A stretch of DNA of 64,000 nucleotides from assembly GCA_035649895.1 (NCBI GenBank), contig DASRIS010000119.1, positions 5,293 to 69,292 on the forward strand. Reading direction: 5' to 3'. The notes under the pieces are model-generated. The model had not been told where the DNA came from, searched no databases, and saw nothing but the letters and a program-made list of their open reading frames with translations. The translations under genes were made by a program, and so were the position numbers. Position 1 is the first letter of the stretch, and every line of letters begins with the position of its first letter. Positions 63,061 through 64,000 of the stretch are shown piece after piece. This DNA comes from DASSUC01 sp035649895. GTDB taxonomy: Bacteria > Actinomycetota > Actinomycetes > Mycobacteriales > Micromonosporaceae.

Positions 63061-63730
63061 GCGAGAACTGGCGCGGCCGTCTGTCGGGCTTGTGGGCGCG
63101 ATCAGAGGACCCCGCGCAACCGACCATTTCCCCGCCGAGCTGCGCAGCTGCCATCCGCACGTCGCGTTCGACGCGACCTTCCAGTTCTGGCAGCAGGGCA
63201 GTGACCAAGCCACCTTCTGGACGACGCGGCAGGAGATTACGGCGTGGGCCGACCAGGTGACCGCCCGATACTGCGTCACCCAGGCCGGCAACGCCGAGAA
63301 CGAGATCAACACCAGTATTGCCAACGGCGTCCGCGTTCGGCTGGCGGTCGGCCCGCAAGCCCGTGCCGCCGCAGAGGCATTCCTGGAGATCGACCGGCAG
63401 GCCGCCCTCGAACACGTGAGGCAGCGGGCCGAGTTGGAACGGATCCGGTACCTGCGGGAGAGCGTCTACTCCCGCCCCGATGTCGCCCGCAGCTGCTGGC
63501 TCTGCCACCATCCGGACCAGCTGAACGCGATGCTGGACATCGACTTCGAGGGGATCGCCGAGAAGTTCGGGGACGTCAGGGAGTCTCGGTTTCTGGTGAT
63601 CGCCGAGCTGATCGGTGACTTCCTTGGGCGGCTCGAGGACGGCGAACGCCGATATCTGGTCGGGCAGTTGGGGCAGCTCTTCTCCTCCTACGATCGGCCC
63701 GATCTGGCGGAACAGCTGGAAGCCTCATGA
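63057..63730 (+). pseudogene. Unknown protein of the Pycsar-linked cassette, frameshifted
   Basis: The frame starting at ATG 63057 (MSENWRGRLSG) runs into a second frame near 63110, which continues as PRATDHFPAELRSCHPHVAF and ends at 63730. A missing base explains the shift. The protein is about 225 residues and helical, with CWLCHHPDQ and a later LIGDFLGRLEDGERRYL stretch. I do not recognise the family. Coupling by ATGA on both sides suggests it once worked with the upstream helical protein and the downstream TM effector. Confidence 0.5.
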
Positions 63731-63897
63731 AGGAAGCGGGACGAGCCTCCCTGCAACAGGCGAACGAGATGATCCGCTTCGCCGACGTCAAGGCGGCCGC
63801 CGTCCTGGCCGCCGCCGGAATACTGGCCGGGCAACTGCCGTCCGCTCACGGCTCCTGGGCCACTGCCCAAAAGTTAAGGCTGTTGCGTAGGTTCTAG
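63727..63897 (+). pseudogene. Truncated Pycsar-type TM effector
   Basis: The 56 residue frame starts with LQQANEMIRFADVKAAAVLA and GILAG, the membrane-helix beginning of the two-TM effectors of Pycsar antiphage systems (DUF5706 group). Full-length relatives are about 150-200 aa. The frame stops shortly after the first helix, where the sequence becomes GGCTGTTGCGTAGG, a typical insertion-sequence end. The ATG overlaps the upstream stop as ATGA. No cyclase gene is seen in the window; it may have been upstream or lost. Confidence 0.6.
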
Positions 63898-64000
63898 GCC
63901 GTTTTGAGGCTTGCTGCCCGCTGGTCACGATCCGGCTGCGACTCGTTCGACACGCCTGCGGTAGTCATGGATGTGAAGAAGCTCCTGCTAGGACATGGGT
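63878..64000 (+). mobile_element. Probable left end of an insertion sequence
   Basis: GGCTGTTGCGTAGGTTCTAG at 63878 resembles the terminal repeats of IS5-like elements of actinomycetes. It interrupts the effector gene, and the following bases do not continue the effector. A frame beginning ATGGATGTGAAG at 63968 may be the start of a transposase, cut by the window edge. The call rests on the break and on the end-like sequence only. Confidence 0.35.

Overview
The window comes from a high-GC actinomycete. The codons are strongly GC3-biased, GTG starts are common and genes are coupled by 1-4 bp ATGA/GTGA overlaps. The gene content (enediyne PKS, UvrA-like resistance ATPase, MerR and AraC regulators) suggests Micromonosporaceae or a relative, but no rRNA or other marker is present to settle this. 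No tRNA, rRNA or CRISPR array was seen.

Layout. (1) 38-5545 (+): three overlapping genes of unknown function; the third ends in a domain with an ExK motif that could be a nuclease-type effector. (2) 5555-22105 (-): a tightly packed 16-gene polyketide operon. Read in the direction of transcription it encodes a one-module type I PKS (KS-AT-KR-ACP-TE), a crotonyl-CoA carboxylase/reductase, a P450, an ACP, two catalytic ketosynthases, a KS-like protein without its Cys, a tandem hot-dog thioesterase, three DsrE/F/H-like proteins, a second KS-like protein without its Cys, a second ACP, two complementary hot-dog dehydratases and a DsbA/HCCA-isomerase-like protein. (3) 22257-24650 (-): a UvrA-like ABC ATPase of the drug-resistance type. 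(4) 24.7-33.5 kb: accessory and regulatory genes (secreted copper monooxygenase-like protein, small secreted protein, GGDEF-EAL protein, internally deleted phosphoesterase, MerR, AraC, DinB/TIGR03084-like protein) and an AT-rich island near 32.1-32.3 kb. (5) 33.8-55.6 kb (-): an enediyne locus with the full cassette UnbL/E3 (two copies), UnbV/E4, UnbU/E5, PksE and thioesterase E10. It also carries SgcJ-like, flavin reductase, two P450, acyl-CoA-dehydrogenase-like flavoprotein, GMC oxidoreductase, DUF5987-like, AhpD-like, nitroreductase and membrane genes. (6) 55.7-60.6 kb (-): a four-gene block with a GT20 glycosyltransferase, HAD protein, MFS protein and CapD-like NAD-dependent sugar epimerase/dehydratase. 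(7) 61.2-64 kb (+): a membrane phosphoesterase, then a decayed three-gene cassette ending in a truncated Pycsar-type TM effector, probably cut by an insertion sequence at the window edge.

How it may work together. PksE and E10 should make the polyene precursor of an enediyne core, which E3/E4/E5 and the redox enzymes process. The 5.5-22 kb operon looks like an independent or convergent pathway: a highly reducing type II-like system, a CCR-supplied alkylmalonyl extender and a monomodular PKS with an AT motif (GAGH) unlike the malonyl or methylmalonyl types. The UvrA-like ATPase fits self-protection against a DNA-damaging product. Whether the two polyketide blocks feed one molecule is not decided by the sequence.

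Quality note: several genes (UnbV, nitroreductase, and two genes near the right end) read through only if one base is added or removed. The UnbV and nitroreductase breaks fall in short G/C runs and may be sequencing errors; the right-end cassette looks like genuine decay.
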